A stretch of 64,000 nt of DNA from Arachis hypogaea. Lineage: Eukaryota > Streptophyta > Magnoliopsida > Fabales > Fabaceae. Shown here piece by piece: positions 11,168-23,897 of the stretch; the first letter of the stretch is position 1; each line of letters begins with the position of its first letter. The DNA lies in the NCBI RefSeq assembly GCF_003086295.3, contig NC_092051.1, forward strand, positions 10,346,810-10,410,809, given 5' to 3'. Both the position numbers and the translations under genes were made by a program. Under the pieces are notes generated by a model. The model worked only from the letters and a program-made list of their open reading frames with translations. It searched no databases and was not told the DNA's origin.

Positions 11168-11659
11168 TTAAATGGCTTCATCACATATGGCTGGTTCATT
11201 CAGGGTTAGTTGAGATAGAATATTTGGTGTGTCATATGTTCTAGAAGTGGCTAATTTAGACAAAATATTCACTCTTTGACTTTGTTCTCCAGGAATGTGT
11301 GTTATTGTAAAATTTTGAAAGAGTTGTATCATAGTTTTAACCTTGCTCAAATATTGTGTTAAAAGTAGATCGCGTACTTGATATTGGCCTAATATCTGTT
11401 GGACAATGAGTAGGGAGACACAATATACCTTGATATTTTGAATGTTCACTTCTAGCGCTAGCTGTAGTTCGGCCAGTAAAGCTTCATATTTGGACTGGTT
11501 ATTGCTTGTTTGAAATGAGAATTTTATGAACTGCTCGGCATGTACGCTGAGACTATCTTTGAGTAAGATTCTGGCTCCACATCCTTGTTCATTTGAAGCT
11601 CCATTAATATACAACTCCCATTCTGGTAGGATGTTTTGTGTGGCTGTAAATTTGGACAC
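11168..11659 (-). CDS. RNase H domain of the Tat-type element (first copy)
   Basis: 163 codons: ELYINGASNEQGCGARILL (the usual DG is replaced by NG), then SKYEALLAELQLAL with the second acidic residue. This is the extra RNase H domain typical of Tat/Ogre polyproteins, lying between the RT/RNase H and the integrase. Loss of the first catalytic Asp implies no activity. It is identical to 21622-22113. Confidence 0.75.
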   Translation of the reverse strand: MSKFTATQNILPEWELYINGASNEQGCGARILLKDSLSVHAEQFIKFSFQTSNNQSKYEALLAELQLALEVNIQNIKVYCVSLLIVQQILGQYQVRDLLLTQYLSKVKTMIQLFQNFTITHIPGEQSQRVNILSKLATSRTYDTPNILSQLTLNEPAICDEAI

Positions 11660-11768
11660 AAAGTCGGCTAGTATCTAGGCTTTCAAAGGCCCTCGGGGTT
11701 GGTAAGAGATGTCAAATTCGGAAAGCTCAATTGACCATTTTATGAGTCATTCGGCTGGATCTGGTCAT

Positions 11769-13413
11769 TGGTGCACGAAATTGTGATCATCAATGGCGCC
11801 ATCAACATGGTACGCACAATTGTAATCTCAACTCTTTATCACAACTTTGCACAACTAACCAGCAAGTGCACTGGGTCGTCCAAGTAATAAACCTTACGCG
11901 AGTAAGGGTCGATCCCTCGGAGATTGTCAGTATGAAGCAAGCTATGGTCATCTTGTAAATCTCAGTCAGGCGGATTCAAATGATCATGGAGGATTAATGA
12001 TTAAAAGATAAATAAGACATAAAATAAAGATAGAGATACTTATGTAATTCATTGGTGAGAATTTCAGATAAGCGTATGGAGATGCTTTGTCCCTTCTGTC
12101 TCTCTGCTTTCCTACTGTCTTCATCCAATCCTTCTTACTCCTTTCCATGGCAAGCTGTATGTTGGGCATCACCGTTGTCAATGGCTACATCCCGTCCTCT
12201 CAGTGAAAATGTTCTACGTGCTCTGTCATAGCACGGCTAATCATCTGTCGGTTCTCGATCATGTTGGAATAGGATCCATTGATCCTTTTGTGTCTGTCAC
12301 TACGCCCAACACTCGCGAGTTTGAAGCTTGTCACAGTCATTCAATCCCTGAATCCTACTCGGAATACCACAGACAAGGTTTAGACTTTTCGGATTCTCAA
12401 GAATGGCCGCCAATGGATTCTAGCTTATACCATGAAGATTCTGATTAAGGAATCCAAGAGATACACACTCAATCGAAGGTAGAACGGAGGTGGTTGTCAG
12501 GCACACGTTCATAGGTGAGAATGATGATGAGTGTCACGGATCATCACATTCATTATGTTGAAGAACAAGTGATATCTTAGAGAAGAAGTAGGCGTGAATT
12601 GAATAGAAGAACAATAGTAATTGCATTAATTCATGAGGAACAGCAGAGCTCCACACCTTAATCTATGGTGTGTAGAAACTCCACCGTTGAAAATATATAA
12701 GAACAAGATTCAGGCATGGCCGTGAGGCCATTCCCCAAAACGTGATCTAAGATAGCATAAGACTACTTAAAGATGATTCGAAGATGAAAATACAATAGCA
12801 AAAGGTTCTATTTATAGAGAACTAGTAGCCTAGGGTTTACAAAAATGAGTAAATGACGTAAAAATCCACTTTCGGGCCCACTTGGTGTGTGCTTGGACTG
12901 AGCATTGAAGCTTTCATGTGTAGAGACTTTTCTTGGAGTTAAACGCCAGCTTTTGTGCTAGTTTGGGCGTTTAACTCCAGCTTTTGTGCCAGTTCTGGCG
13001 TTAAACGCTAGAATTCTTGAGCTGACTTAGAACGCCTGTTTGGGCCATCAAATCTCGGGTAAAGTATGAACTATTATATATTGCTGGAAAGCTCAGGATG
13101 TCTATTTTCTAACGCAATTAAGAGCGCACCAATTGGGCTTCTGTAACTCCAGAAAATCCACTTCGAGTACAGGGAGGTCAGAATCCAACAGCATCTGCAG
13201 TCCTTTTTCAGCCTCTGAATCAGATTTTTGCTTAGGTCCCTCAATTTCAGCCAGAAAATACCTGAAATCACAGAAAAACACACAAACTCATAGTAAAGTC
13301 CAGAAAAGTGAATTTTAAATAAAAACCAATAAAAATATAATAAAAATTAACTAAAACATACTAAAAACATACTAAAAACAATGCCAAAAAGCGTATAAAT
13401 TATCCGCTCATCA
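11769..13413 (-). repeat. Athila-type 3' LTR, first assembly copy (1,645 bp)
   Basis: Starts TGGTGCACGAAATTGTG and ends TATCCGCTCATCA on the plus strand. It is preceded by GTCAT (11764-11768), which is also the target duplication after the other LTR (32562-32566). It matches 22223-23866 with one homopolymer difference but differs from the 5' LTR (30917-32561) at about 60-70 positions by eye. A TATA box is at 12808-12817 (CTATAAATAG on the minus strand) and a palindrome array at 12938-13012. Confidence 0.9.
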
Positions 13414-16400
13414 CAACACCAAACTTAAATTGTTGCTTGGCCCCAAGCAACTGAAAATCAAATAGGATAAAAAGAAGAGAATATACTATGGACTCCAAAA
13501 TATCAATGAAACTTAGCTCCAATTAGATGAGCGGGACTAGTAGCTTTTTGCCTCCGAACAGTTTTGGCATCTCACTTTATCCTTTGAAGTTTAGAATGAT
13601 TGGTATCTATAGGAACTCAGAATTTAGATAGTGTTATTGATTCTCCTAGTATATTATGTTGATTCTTGAACACAACTACTTTATGAGTCTTGGCCGTGGC
13701 CCAAAGAACTCTGTTTTCCAGTATTACCACCGGATACATACATGCCACAGACACATAACTGGGTGAACCTTTTCAGATTGTGACTCAGCTTTGCTAGAGT
13801 CCCCAATTAGAGGTGTCCAAGGTTCTTAAGCACACTCTTTTTGCTTTGGATCACGACTTTAACCGCTCAGTCTCAAGTTTTCACTTGACACCTTCACGCC
13901 ACAAGCACATGGTTAGGGACAGCTTGGTTTAGCCGCTTAGGCCAGGATTCTATTCCTGTAGGCCCTCCTATCCACTGATGCTCAAAGCCTTGGATCCTTT
14001 TTATTTTTACCCTTGCCTTTTGGTTTAAAGGGCTATTGGCTTTTTCTGTTTGCTTTTTTTTTTTGAATTCACTGCTTTTTCTTGCTTCAAGAATCAATTT
14101 GATGATTTTTCAGATCCTCAATAACATTTCTCCTTTTCCATCATTCTTTCAAGAGCCAACAATTTTAACATTCATGAACAACAAATTCAAAAGACATATG
14201 CACTGTTCAAGCATGCATTCAGAAAATAAAAGTATTGCCACCACATCAAAATAATTAATCTGTTATAAAATTCAAAATTCATGCACTTCTTTTTCTTTTT
14301 CAATTAAGAACATTTTTCATTTAAGAAAGGTGATGGATTCATAGGACATTCATAACTTTAAGGCATAGACACTATGACACTAATGATCATGTAATAAAGA
14401 CTCAAACAGAGATAAACATAAAGCATAAAAATTCGAAAAACAGAAAATTAAAGAACAAGGAAATTAAAGAACGGGTCCACCTTAGTGATGGCGGCTTGTT
14501 CTTCCTCTTGAAGATCTTATGGAGTGCTTGAGCTCCTCAATGTCTCTTCCTTGCCTTTGTTGCTCCTCTCTCATGGTTCTTTGGTCTTCTCTAATTTAAT
14601 GGAGGAGGATGGAATGTTCTTGGTGCTCCACCCTTAGTTGTCTCATGTTGGAACTTAATTCTCCTAGGGAGGTGTTAATTTGCTCCCAATAGTTTTGTGG
14701 AGGAAAATGCATCCCTTGAGGCATCTCAGGATTTCATGATGAGGAATTTCCTCATGTCATGTCCATGAGTGGGATCTCTTGTTTGCTCCATCCTTTTCTT
14801 AGTGATGGGCTTGTCCTCATCAATGAGGATGTCTTCCTCTATGTCAATTCCGATAGCCACCGGGGCTTGAGGTGATGCCCTTCTTAGTTTGAACCCGGGC
14901 TATCCCTCTCTTAAAATCTCTCTCTTCCATTGAGCGCCCTCTTCACAAATGTCTACGATGACTTGGTCCAACCTTTGATCAAAGTTGACCCTTCTAGTAT
15001 AGGGGTGTGCATCTCCTTGCATCATGGGCAAGTTGAATGCCAACCTTACATTCTCGGACTAAAATCTAAGCATTTCCCCCGAACCATTGTAAGCCAATTC
15101 TTTGGGTCCGGATTCACACTTTGATCATGGTTCTTGGTGATCCATGCATTGGCATAGAACTCTTGAACCCTTAAGATCCCGACTTGTTGAATGGGGTTGG
15201 TGAGAACTTCCCAACCTCTTCTTCGGATCTCATGTCGGATCTCCGGATATTCACTCTTTTTGAGTTTGAAAGGGACCTCGGGGATCACCTTCTTCTTGGC
15301 CACAACTTCATAGAAGTGGTCTTCATGCACCCTTGAGATGAATCTCTCCATCTCCCATGACTCGGAGGTGGAAGCTTTTGCCTTTCCTTTCCTCTTTCTA
15401 GAGGTTTCTCCGGCCTTAGGTGCCATAAATGGTTATGGAAAAATAAAAAGCAACACTTTTACCACACCAAACTTAGAAGGTTTGCTCGTCCTCGAGCAAA
15501 AGAAGAAAGAAAAGATTAGAAGAAGAAGAAAATGGAGGAGATGGAGAAGTGGGAGTGATTCGGCCAAGGGGGAGAAATAGTGTGTATGATGTGTGAAAAT
15601 GAGGGGGTGAAGATGGGTTTATATAGGGGTGGAGAGAGGGGTAGGGTTTGGTCATGTATGGGTGGGTTTGGAAGGAAAGTGGTTTGAATTTGGATGGTGA
15701 GGTAGGTGGGATTTTTGATAGAGGGATATGGATTGGTGAAGGGTTTATGGAGAAGAGGGTAGGATTTGATAGGTGAGGGGTTTTTGGGGAAGAGGTATTG
15801 AGGTGATTGGTGAATGGGTGAAGAAGAGAGAGAGAGAGATGAGGTAGGTGGGGATCCTGTGGGGTCCACAGATCCTGAGGTGTCAAGGATAGCTCATTCC
15901 TGCACCAAGTGGCGTGCAAAATGCCCCTTTCTGCCAATCCTGAATTAAACGCCAGGCTGCTGCCCATTTCTGGCATTGAACGCCAGCTTCTTGCCCTTTT
16001 CTGGCGTTAAACGCCAGTCTGGTGCCCCTTTCTGGTATTAAACGCCCAGAATGGTGCCAGACTGGGCGTTTAACGCCCATTCTGCTACCCTCACTGGCAT
16101 TTAAATGCCAGTAAGTTTCTCCTCCAGGGTGTGCTGTTTTTCATTTTTTATTCTGTTTTTGCTTTTTCAATTATTTTTGTGACTTCACATGATCATCAAC
16201 CTATAGAAAACATGAAATAATAATGGAAAATAAATAGATATAATAAAATTGGGTTGCCTCCCAACAAACGCTTTTTTAATGTCAGTAGCTTGACAGTGGG
16301 CTCTCATGGAGCCTCACAGATGTTCAGAGCAATGTTGGAACCTCCCAACACCAAACTTAGAGTTTGAATGTGGGGGTTCAACACCAAACTTAAAGTTTGG

Positions 16401-17525
16401 TTGTGGCCTCCCAACACCAAACTTAGAGTTTAACTGTGGGGGCTCTGTTTGACTCTGTATTGAGAGAAGCTCTTTATGCTTCCTTTCCATGGTTACAGAG
16501 GGATATCCTTGAGCTTTAAACACAAGGGAGTCCTTACTCACTTGAATGATCAATTCTCCTCTGTCAACATCAATCACAGCCTTTACTGTGGTTAGGAAGG
16601 GTCTGCCAAGGATGATGGATTCATCCATACACTTTCCAGTCTCTAGGATTATGAAATCAGCAGGGATGTAGTGGTCTTCAACCTTTACCAAGACATCCTC
16701 TACAAGTCCATAAGCCTGTTTCCTTGAATTGTCTGCCATCTCTAGTGAGATTCTTGCAGCTTGTACCTCAAGGATCCCTAGCTTCTCCATTACAGAGAGA
16801 GGCATGAGGTTTATACTTGACCCTAGGTCACACAGGGCCTTCTCAAAGGTCATGGTGCCTATGGTACAAGGTATTGAGAACTTCCCAGGATCCTGTCTCT
16901 TTTGAGGTAATCTCTGCCTAGTCAAGTCATCCAGTTCTTTGGTGAGCAAAGGAGGTTCATCTTCCCAAGTCTCATTACCAAATAACTTGTCATTTAGCTT
17001 CATGATTGCTCCAAGGTACTTAGCAACTTGCTCTTCAGTAACATCTTCATCCTCTTCAGAGGAAGAATACTCATCAGAGCTCATGAATGGCAGAAGTAAA
17101 TCCAATGGAATCTCTATGGTCTCAGTGTGAGCCTCAGATTCCCAGGGTTCTTACTGAGGGAACTCCTTGGAGGCCAGTGGACGTCCATTGAGGTCTTCCT
17201 CAGTGGTGATCACTGTCTCTTCCTCCTCTCCAAGTTCGGTCGTGTGGGTCATGTTGATGGCCTTACACTCTCCTTTTGGATTCTCTTCTGTATTGCTTGG
17301 AAGAGTACTAGGAGGGAGTTCAGTAATTTTCTTGCTCAGCTGACCCACTTGTGCCTCCAAATTTCTAATGGAGGATCTTGTTTCAATCATGAAACTTTGA
17401 GTGGTTTTAATTAGATCAGAGACTATGGTTGCTAAGTCAGAGTGGCTCTGCTTAGAATCTCTGTCTGCTGCTGAGAAGATGATGGAAAAGGCTTACTATT
17501 GCTAACCCTGTTTCTTCCACCATTA
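13414..17525 (-). mobile_element. Athila-type internal region, first assembly copy, ends at the gap
   Basis: Duplicate of 23867-28182. It contains the third-ORF remnant (14487-15426), a palindrome array (15944-16111) and the protease end (16314-17105). About 200 bp present in the other copy (about 25308-25530) are replaced by a scrambled short stretch at 14850-14910, so the 384-codon frame is broken here. It stops exactly at the Ns. Confidence 0.8.
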
Positions 17526-18525
17526 NNNNNNNNNNNNNNNNNNNNNNNNNNNNNNNNNNNNNNNNNNNNNNNNNNNNNNNNNNNNNNNNNNNNNNNNNNN
17601 NNNNNNNNNNNNNNNNNNNNNNNNNNNNNNNNNNNNNNNNNNNNNNNNNNNNNNNNNNNNNNNNNNNNNNNNNNNNNNNNNNNNNNNNNNNNNNNNNNNN
17701 NNNNNNNNNNNNNNNNNNNNNNNNNNNNNNNNNNNNNNNNNNNNNNNNNNNNNNNNNNNNNNNNNNNNNNNNNNNNNNNNNNNNNNNNNNNNNNNNNNNN
17801 NNNNNNNNNNNNNNNNNNNNNNNNNNNNNNNNNNNNNNNNNNNNNNNNNNNNNNNNNNNNNNNNNNNNNNNNNNNNNNNNNNNNNNNNNNNNNNNNNNNN
17901 NNNNNNNNNNNNNNNNNNNNNNNNNNNNNNNNNNNNNNNNNNNNNNNNNNNNNNNNNNNNNNNNNNNNNNNNNNNNNNNNNNNNNNNNNNNNNNNNNNNN
18001 NNNNNNNNNNNNNNNNNNNNNNNNNNNNNNNNNNNNNNNNNNNNNNNNNNNNNNNNNNNNNNNNNNNNNNNNNNNNNNNNNNNNNNNNNNNNNNNNNNNN
18101 NNNNNNNNNNNNNNNNNNNNNNNNNNNNNNNNNNNNNNNNNNNNNNNNNNNNNNNNNNNNNNNNNNNNNNNNNNNNNNNNNNNNNNNNNNNNNNNNNNNN
18201 NNNNNNNNNNNNNNNNNNNNNNNNNNNNNNNNNNNNNNNNNNNNNNNNNNNNNNNNNNNNNNNNNNNNNNNNNNNNNNNNNNNNNNNNNNNNNNNNNNNN
18301 NNNNNNNNNNNNNNNNNNNNNNNNNNNNNNNNNNNNNNNNNNNNNNNNNNNNNNNNNNNNNNNNNNNNNNNNNNNNNNNNNNNNNNNNNNNNNNNNNNNN
18401 NNNNNNNNNNNNNNNNNNNNNNNNNNNNNNNNNNNNNNNNNNNNNNNNNNNNNNNNNNNNNNNNNNNNNNNNNNNNNNNNNNNNNNNNNNNNNNNNNNNN
18501 NNNNNNNNNNNNNNNNNNNNNNNNN
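17526..18525. other. Assembly gap, 1,000 Ns
   Basis: Exactly 1,000 unknown bases, the usual fixed-length placeholder for a gap of unknown size. Open frames running through it are artefacts. Confidence 0.99.
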
Positions 18526-20174
18526 AAATGTTTCTCTGTTTTATGTGTTCATGTGACATTTAGGATTAAATTCAGGGTTTTTTGTTTTTTTTGTATTATT
18601 AGGTTGCTTGTTTCTATTTAGTGTGCTTTGGATTAATTAGGGTTAATTGTTAACTATTATTATGAATTTTCTATTTAGTGGATTTAATTTAGAATTAAAG
18701 TAGGTTTTAGTTGTTAATTTTATTGTATGATTTAGTTAAATCATTTGTTCGTATTCAATTTGATTAAGTAGGTTTTAGTTATTAACTATATTATTATCAT
18801 TTAGTTAAAAATCATTTTCTATTCAGTGATTTCAATTAAATTAAAGTAGGTTTTGTTGTTAATTATATAATTTATGAGTTAGTTATATATTATTGTGATT
18901 TAGTTAAAACTATTTCTATGTTAGTGATTCAATTTAGGGTTAAAGTAGGTTTAGTTATTAATTATATATTATTATGATTTTAGTTAAAATTATTTTTCTG
19001 TTCAGTGACTTCATTTAGGGTTAATTATTATTATGATTTAGTTAAACTCATTTTTCAGTTCAGTGACTTCAGTTTAGTTTTAAATTAGGATATAGTTATA
19101 ATTGTCGTTGTTGTTGTGCTTGGTTTTATTGTTATGCTCTTTTCAGACATGAGACTGTAGAGCTATCGATTAGCCGATAATGGTCGGTCGTGGTAGTAGA
19201 GGAGGGCTTTACTCCTGTAGATTCTGACCCTCCTTACTCCAATATAGGTATCACGGTTGGGGGTAGAACCAGCGTTCATCATGTCTAAAACTAATCTTGC
19301 GTCCCGCGATGCCGCCTTACGCTCGCACCCACGTCCCGCAACTGCGCCTCAGCGGACACCATCGGTGCCGGAATCTTCACACGGAAGCCAGCAGCTAGCT
19401 GATCAGGCTCCAACCCTCCATCATATGGATGATGATCTGGCCTGATGGCTTGACGGCGTAAGTACTACTCTAAGTCTTTATATGCTAATTAGTGATTCTA
19501 GTTTAATGGATTTAGGAATAGGTTTGAACTGTTGAAACTGTTTGTGATATTTGGATTACTGAATTGTTGATTATTGATTCTTGTTAGTGGATTTAGGAAT
19601 AGGTTTAAACTGTTGAAACTGTTTATGATATCTGGATTACTGAATTATTGATTATTGATTTTTGTTAGTGGATTTAGGAATAGGTTTTAACTGTTGAAAT
19701 TGTTTGTGATATTTGGATTAATGAATTGTTGATTAGTGATTCTTGTTATAGGATTTAGGAATAGCTTTGACTGTTGAAACTGTTTGTGATATCTGGATTA
19801 CTAAATTGTTGATTATTGATTCTTGTTAGTAGATTTAGGAATAAGTTTAAACTGTTGGAACTGTTTCTGAATTTTTCATAGGTTCACGTAAACAACAATG
19901 CATGGTCACTTTTGCACCGAGTTTGATGTTGGAAAATTGGATGTGACAAAATAGTGGTAACGGGAAACTTGTGGAAGATGAAACCGGTGAGGTAGAAGAT
20001 GAGAATGCCGCGCCTGTTGATAAAGAAGTTTAGAATGTGTAACATTTGACTATGTTTGTTTCAAACTATTTATATTTTGAATTGTTTGTGCATGGATACT
20101 ATACCGATTATAATATCGGTTTGACTTGTTTGAATTTTGTTTAGTAATGTAGCTTAGTATCCATGTTTGAGTAT
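18526..20174 (+). mobile_element. CACTA fragment, second assembly copy, low-quality start
   Basis: Corresponds to about 8040-9730. The first 950 bases have lost dozens of single bases compared with the first copy (offset falls from about 10,496 to 10,455), then the two agree closely. The error pattern is that of an unpolished contig end. No separate gene should be called here. Confidence 0.85.
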
Positions 20175-20503
20175 TATTGATAGTTTAGGAAAAGTAAAAC
20201 GTCTAGAGAAAGAATATATCTGAGACATTATTTAGATAGGAAATTGACAGATCCTCCTTGATAGGAGGTGCAGGGTGGTCGACCTCGTTAAAACCTGTCC
20301 GAGTAAACCTTTATGGGAAAACCTTGTAATTAGGAAAAACAGTACGTTCCGATCCCGCAGTATATTGATCATGTTAACTATAGTATGACTTCAAGGAAAA
20401 GATGTTCCATGTATTAGGCAATTTCTTTCCAGCTAGAGTTTCTAGTGAAAGGCTCATTTTCCATAAGTTTCTGCTATTCGGAAGGGGCCTTCCCATGTTG
20501 TGG

Positions 20504-21344
20504 CTAGTTTTCCATGCCCTTGGGGTTTTCGGACTTCTTCAATTTTTCGAAGCACCAAGTCTCTAATGTGCAATATCCTTGGCTGAACCTTTTTGTTATA
20601 CTTTCGTTGTATAGCAAGTTACATTGATTGCTATCGTAGTTGAGATATAAACTGATCTTCTTCCAGCGTGTCGAGCTCTGCTCTTCGGACTTATTGATTT
20701 GTTGAATCATCCAATAGCTCAGCTCGTGGTGATCCTTGAGAGATCTCTATCGGCATCATGGAGTCTGCACCATATACTAGGCGAAAAGGTTTTTTTTGTT
20801 GATGATTATAGGGTGGTATTATAACTCCACAATATTTTAGGAATGAGTTCTGCCCAGTGTCCTTTTGCCTCTATTAGTTTTTTCCTTAATGCTTGCAAAA
20901 TAATTTTGTTAGCTACCTCGGTGAGTCCATTGCTTTGTGGGTGCTCGACAGAGAAAAAATGATGTTTGATGTATAGGTCTTGTAAAAAGATGCAATTATT
21001 TTATCTATAAATTGACGACCATTATTAGAAATAATTTCTTTAGGTAAACCATATCTACATATGATGAACTTCCAAATGAATAATCGTACCTTGTCTGACG
21101 TTATTTTTGCAAGTGGTTGTGCTTCTATCCACTTTGTAAAATAGTTTATTGCTACCAAAAGGAATTTTACCTGTCCTACCGATGTTGGGAATGGTCCAAG
21201 GATGTCGAGTCCCCACCTATTAAATGGCCAACTGACCTCAGTGGCGTGCATGAGTTTGGCTAGGATGTTTATCACAGGTGAGCACCTCTGGCAGTTGTCC
21301 AGTGTTTTACCTTGTCGATACAATCTTTGGTTAAGGTTAGCCAA
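20504..21344 (-). pseudogene. Integrase of the Tat-type element (second copy)
   Basis: Same protein as at 10049-10890. The zinc-finger tail and first catalytic Asp (WGLDILGPFP) lie in the 143-codon frame 20913-21344. The conserved Glu region (EHPQSNG) follows in another frame because of a one-base deletion. The C-terminal part is read at 20504-20710. The change of the second Asp to Asn is shared by both copies. Confidence 0.75.
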
Positions 21345-21621
21345 TAATACCCGGCATGTAAGATCTATGCAGCTAAGCTTCGACCTCCTATGTGCATCCT
21401 ATAGATGCCTCCATAGACTTCATCCATTGCCAGATCGGCCTGTGTTGGGCCTAAGCACTTGAGCAGAGGTTGGGAGAATTCCCGTCGGTATAAATCGTCC
21501 CCTATTATTGTGTAATAGCTTGCTTTTCTGCTGAATGATCTCCTTTGTTCATTCGCAGGTATCGCTCCTATTTTTAAGTATGTTATGTATGAGCTTCTCC
21601 AATCTGCATCCTGACATGTAC

Positions 21622-22113
21622 TTAAATGGCTTCATCACATATGGCTGGTTCATTCAGGGTTAGTTGAGATAGAATATTTGGTGTGTCATATGTTCTAGAA
21701 GTGGCTAATTTAGACAAAATATTCACTCTTTGACTTTGTTCTCCAGGAATGTGTGTTATTGTAAAATTTTGAAAGAGTTGTATCATAGTTTTAACCTTGC
21801 TCAAATATTGTGTTAAAAGTAGATCGCGTACTTGATATTGGCCTAATATCTGTTGGACAATGAGTAGGGAGACACAATATACCTTGATATTTTGAATGTT
21901 CACTTCTAGCGCTAGCTGTAGTTCGGCCAGTAAAGCTTCATATTTGGACTGGTTATTGCTTGTTTGAAATGAGAATTTTATGAACTGCTCGGCATGTACG
22001 CTGAGACTATCTTTGAGTAAGATTCTGGCTCCACATCCTTGTTCATTTGAAGCTCCATTAATATACAACTCCCATTCTGGTAGGATGTTTTGTGTGGCTG
22101 TAAATTTGGACAC
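21622..22113 (-). CDS. RNase H domain of the Tat-type element (second copy)
   Basis: Identical to 11168-11659. The open frame covers an RNase H fold but with the first catalytic Asp replaced by Asn. On the minus strand it lies between the RT/RNase H remnant (32567-32976, now beyond the nested element) and the integrase. Confidence 0.75.
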   Translation of the reverse strand: MSKFTATQNILPEWELYINGASNEQGCGARILLKDSLSVHAEQFIKFSFQTSNNQSKYEALLAELQLALEVNIQNIKVYCVSLLIVQQILGQYQVRDLLLTQYLSKVKTMIQLFQNFTITHIPGEQSQRVNILSKLATSRTYDTPNILSQLTLNEPAICDEAI

Positions 22114-22222
22114 AAAGTCGGCTAGTATCTAGGCTTTCAAAGGCCCTCGGGGTTGGTAAGAGATGTCAAATTCGGAAAGCTCAATTGACCATTTTATGAG
22201 TCATTCGGCTGGATCTGGTCAT

Positions 22223-23866
22223 TGGTGCACGAAATTGTGATCATCAATGGCGCCATCAACATGGTACGCACAATTGTAATCTCAACTCTTTATCACAACT
22301 TTGCACAACTAACCAGCAAGTGCACTGGGTCGTCCAAGTAATAAACCTTACGCGAGTAAGGGTCGATCCCTCGGAGATTGTCAGTATGAAGCAAGCTATG
22401 GTCATCTTGTAAATCTCAGTCAGGCGGATTCAAATGATCATGGAGGATTAATGATTAAAAGATAAATAAGACATAAAATAAAGATAGAGATACTTATGTA
22501 ATTCATTGGTGAGAATTTCAGATAAGCGTATGGAGATGCTTTGTCCCTTCTGTCTCTCTGCTTTCCTACTGTCTTCATCCAATCCTTCTTACTCCTTTCC
22601 ATGGCAAGCTGTATGTTGGGCATCACCGTTGTCAATGGCTACATCCCGTCCTCTCAGTGAAAATGTTCTACGTGCTCTGTCATAGCACGGCTAATCATCT
22701 GTCGGTTCTCGATCATGTTGGAATAGGATCCATTGATCCTTTTGTGTCTGTCACTACGCCCAACACTCGCGAGTTTGAAGCTTGTCACAGTCATTCAATC
22801 CCTGAATCCTACTCGGAATACCACAGACAAGGTTTAGACTTTTCGGATTCTCAAGAATGGCCGCCAATGGATTCTAGCTTATACCATGAAGATTCTGATT
22901 AAGGAATCCAAGAGATACACACTCAATCGAAGGTAGAACGGAGGTGGTTGTCAGGCACACGTTCATAGGTGAGAATGATGATGAGTGTCACGGATCATCA
23001 CATTCATTATGTTGAAGAACAAGTGATATCTTAGAGAAGAAGTAGGCGTGAATTGAATAGAAGAACAATAGTAATTGCATTAATTCATGAGGAACAGCAG
23101 AGCTCCACACCTTAATCTATGGTGTGTAGAAACTCCACCGTTGAAAATATATAAGAACAAGATTCAGGCATGGCCGTGAGGCCATTCCCCAAAACGTGAT
23201 CTAAGATAGCATAAGACTACTTAAAGATGATTCGAAGATGAAAATACAATAGCAAAAGGTTCTATTTATAGAGAACTAGTAGCCTAGGGTTTACAAAAAT
23301 GAGTAAATGACGTAAAAATCCACTTTCGGGCCCACTTGGTGTGTGCTTGGACTGAGCATTGAAGCTTTCATGTGTAGAGACTTTTCTTGGAGTTAAACGC
23401 CAGCTTTTGTGCTAGTTTGGGCGTTTAACTCCAGCTTTTGTGCCAGTTCTGGCGTTAAACGCTAGAATTCTTGAGCTGACTTAGAACGCCTGTTTGGGCC
23501 ATCAAATCTCGGGTAAAGTATGAACTATTATATATTGCTGGAAAGCTCAGGATGTCTATTTTCTAACGCAATTAAGAGCGCACCAATTGGGCTTCTGTAA
23601 CTCCAGAAAATCCACTTCGAGTACAGGGAGGTCAGAATCCAACAGCATCTGCAGTCCTTTTCAGCCTCTGAATCAGATTTTTGCTTAGGTCCCTCAATTT
23701 CAGCCAGAAAATACCTGAAATCACAGAAAAACACACAAACTCATAGTAAAGTCCAGAAAAGTGAATTTTAAATAAAAACCAATAAAAATATAATAAAAAT
23801 TAACTAAAACATACTAAAAACATACTAAAAACAATGCCAAAAAGCGTATAAATTATCCGCTCATCA
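22223..23866 (-). repeat. 3' LTR of the Athila-type element
   Basis: 1,644 bp with TG...CA ends. It carries the same landmarks as the 5' LTR: a TATA box, three palindromes at exact 31-bp spacing (from about 23392) and the conserved U5 hairpin CCTTACGCGAGTAAGG near its left end. Confidence 0.92.
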
Positions 23867-23897
23867 CAACACCAAACTTAAATTGTTGCTTGGCCCC
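23867..23897 (-). promoter_or_regulatory. Region at the polypurine-tract position
   Basis: On the minus strand the bases just before the 3' LTR read GGGGCCAAGCAACAATTTAA and then GTTTGGTGTTG. The usual purine run is interrupted. The AAGTTTGGTGTTG word recurs at six other places inside the element (26124, 27003, 27035, 27069, 30321, 30511), so it may be a functional motif of this family. Confidence 0.4.

Larger units (their letters stand above)
9731..11768 (-). mobile_element. Tat/Ogre-type gypsy element, 3' part (first assembly copy)
   Basis: Minus-strand RNase H and integrase regions of the large Tat-type element that continues at 32567-39700. It is interrupted at 11769 by an Athila-type LTR. 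The left limit (about 9731) abuts CACTA sequence, and no 3' LTR is seen. Nearly identical to 20175-22222; see the assembly finding. Confidence 0.8.
20175..22222 (-). mobile_element. Tat/Ogre-type gypsy element, 3' part (second copy)
   Basis: This is the copy that is physically continuous with the nested Athila-type element and then with the rest of the Tat element after 32567. Integrase remnants are at 20504-21344, and the RNase H domain at 21622-22113 (163 codons, same sequence as the first copy). One A fewer in the homopolymer near 20987 breaks the integrase frame. The target duplication GTCAT is at 22218-22222. Confidence 0.85.

Noticed and set aside
12203..12448. 81-codon frame in the Athila LTR as a gene (also 22657 and 31357)
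   Set aside because: It lies on the antisense strand of an LTR and is present in every LTR copy; no coding evidence.
17432..18563. Long open frames of 350-375 codons across the gap on both strands
   Set aside because: They consist of translated Ns; only the short ends are sequence.
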